From the NCBI RefSeq assembly GCF_937958535.1, contig NZ_CALGNQ010000069.1:1-6592 (forward strand): DNA of 6,592 nucleotides, written 5' to 3'. The notes under the pieces are model-generated. The model saw only the letters and a list, made by a program, of their open reading frames with translations, was not told the DNA's origin and ran no database searches. This document shows positions 5,811-6,592 of this stretch, one piece after another. This stretch comes from an uncultured Georgenia sp. GTDB lineage: Bacteria; Actinomycetota; Actinomycetes; Actinomycetales; Actinomycetaceae. A program made the translations under genes and the position numbers. How positions within the stretch are numbered: the first letter of the stretch is position 1; each line of letters begins with the position of its first letter.

Positions 5811-6592
5811 CAGATGGCCTCCCTGTCAGCGCGTCGGGCCAGGACGAGGTTCGTCGCGACGAGCACGAGGGAGATGCAGACCCCCACCATGCCGATCGCC
5901 GCCGCCATGCCGAGGTCCTGGGCCTCGAAGGCGCGCGAGTAGAGGTCGATGACGATCGTCCTCGTCGCTCCTTCCGGTCCCCCGCGGGTCATCAGCCAGA
6001 TGAGCTCGAACCGGCGAATCGACCAGATGCCCATGAGCAGGGCGAGGAGCGCGACCGTGGGCCGGATGGTCGGCCAGGTCACGACCCGGAAGGCCCACCA
6101 CCGGCTCGCCCCGTCCACCGAGGCCGCCTCCACCAGCTCCCGCGGGACGGCCTGGAGCGCGGCGAGCAGCACGATCGCCGGGAAGGGGAAGAGCTGCCAC
6201 AGCGTGGTGAGCAGGATCGCGGGGAGCGCGAGGTCGGGGTTCGTGAGGATCTGGCCGTCGGGCACGGCCAGGCCGACGGCGGAGAGCACCCGGTTGACCA
6301 CGCCGTACTGCGGGTTGAGCATCCACGTGGCGATGAGCGCGACGGCGACGCCGGGGGCCGCCCATGGCACGGTGAGCAGGGCCCGGGCGACGCCGCGGCC
6401 GCGGAAGCTGGAGTTGAGCAGGAGCGCGCACCCGAGACCCGCCCCGACGGCGCCGACGACGCAGACGACGACGTAGATGAGCGTCGTCGTCAGCGTCCGC
6501 AGGAACTGCGGGTCGTCGAAGATCGCCGCGTAGTTGTCGAGCCCGACCCACTCGTTGCGGCCGGGGTTGAGCAGCGAGGTCCGGGTGAAGCT
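5810..6592 (-). CDS. ABC transporter permease, MalF/UgpA-like (CUT1), N-terminus beyond window edge
   Basis: The frame is open from the last base of the window to TGA at 5812-5810, giving 260 visible residues. A MalF-type permease usually has about 290-310, so only the cytoplasmic N-terminus and first membrane segment are missing. The visible start (NEWVGLDNYAAIFDDPQF) is the periplasmic loop typical after TM1 in MalF/UgpA-like proteins. Hydrophobic segments follow at about 36-60, 68-92, 122-147, 179-199 and 228-250 of the visible part. The EAA motif is at 152-178 (ELVEAASVDGASRWWAF...). The next-to-last loop has the common MTRGGP motif followed by TRTIVIDLY. It forms a heterodimer with the downstream MalG-like permease, with which it shares a 1-base overlap. 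A GTG at 6370 is internal (it reads LTVPWAAP in a membrane segment) and is not the start. A solute-binding protein gene would be expected just beyond the right edge. Confidence 0.93.
   Translation of the reverse strand, partial: SFTRTSLLNPGRNEWVGLDNYAAIFDDPQFLRTLTTTLIYVVVCVVGAVGAGLGCALLLNSSFRGRGVARALLTVPWAAPGVAVALIATWMLNPQYGVVNRVLSAVGLAVPDGQILTNPDLALPAILLTTLWQLFPFPAIVLLAALQAVPRELVEAASVDGASRWWAFRVVTWPTIRPTVALLALLMGIWSIRRFELIWLMTRGGPEGATRTIVIDLYSRAFEAQDLGMAAAIGMVGVCISLVLVATNLVLARRADREAI
5818..5823 (-). promoter_or_regulatory. Shine-Dalgarno for the second permease
   Basis: GGGAGG (minus strand, 5823 to 5818) sits within the last codons of the first permease gene, 7 bases before ATG 5810. Together with the TGATG stop-start overlap it indicates re-initiation or coupled translation, and it selects Met1 over the in-frame Met8. 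Confidence 0.8.

Noticed and set aside
5196..5942. A 248-codon plus-strand frame antisense to the permeases
   Set aside because: The translation is dominated by Asp, Glu, Arg and Gln, the usual mirror of hydrophobic membrane-protein codons, and not a real gene.
4238..6251. The 10-mer CGTGAGGATC occurs three times (5259-5268, 6242-6251, and in reverse at 4238-4247)
   Set aside because: Two copies are simply Ile-Leu-Thr encoded with preferred codons (ATC CTC ACG) on the minus strand, and the third is the dehydratase start region (V-R-I). Coding bias explains them better than a binding site.
6363..6370. GTG at 6370 as the start of the first permease
   Set aside because: The same frame stays open to the window edge and upstream residues include a membrane segment and the NEWVGLDNY loop conserved in the family, so the GTG is internal.

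Overview
The window comes from a high-GC bacterium, almost certainly an actinomycete. Codon third positions are overwhelmingly G or C, GTG starts are used, and long open frames run antisense to every real gene, as happens at high GC3. The protein content also fits: a GlxA-type AraC regulator, a small secreted CAP protein, RecQ with a long N-terminal tail, and a CUT1-type sugar transporter with a FadR-type GntR regulator. I cannot name a genus from sequence alone.

Layout, left to right. Bases 1-325 (+) are the C-terminal end of an AraC/GlxA-type regulator. A gap of about 140 bases follows, with a weak hairpin and no recognisable promoter. Next is a secreted CAP/SCP-like protein (466-984, +). 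It converges on recQ (1048-3009, -), and the 63 bases between the two stop codons hold two tandem hairpins that probably end transcription from both sides. The rest is one minus-strand block that reads from right to left: a MalF/UgpA-type permease (cut by the right edge), a MalG/UgpE-type permease, a GntR/FCD regulator and an enolase-superfamily sugar-acid dehydratase-like enzyme. recQ lies 79 bases downstream on the same strand.

How the genes work together. The two permeases overlap by 1 base (TGATG) and the second permease overlaps gntR by 4 bases (ATGA). The enolase-superfamily gene follows after 44 bases with a strong Shine-Dalgarno. This looks like the distal part of an inducible operon that imports a carbohydrate or sugar acid, senses it or its product through the FCD domain of the regulator, and dehydrates it. 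The solute-binding protein and the operon promoter would lie beyond the right edge. No transporter ATPase is present here. recQ is probably an unrelated housekeeping repair gene with its own start, possibly on a leaderless transcript.

Most of the window is ordinary. The points worth a second look are the unknown substrate of the dehydratase-like enzyme, the regulator embedded between transporter and enzyme, the possible leaderless recQ start with its acidic W-D-P-rich tail, and the tandem hairpins between the convergent genes. I see no clearly new kind of system.
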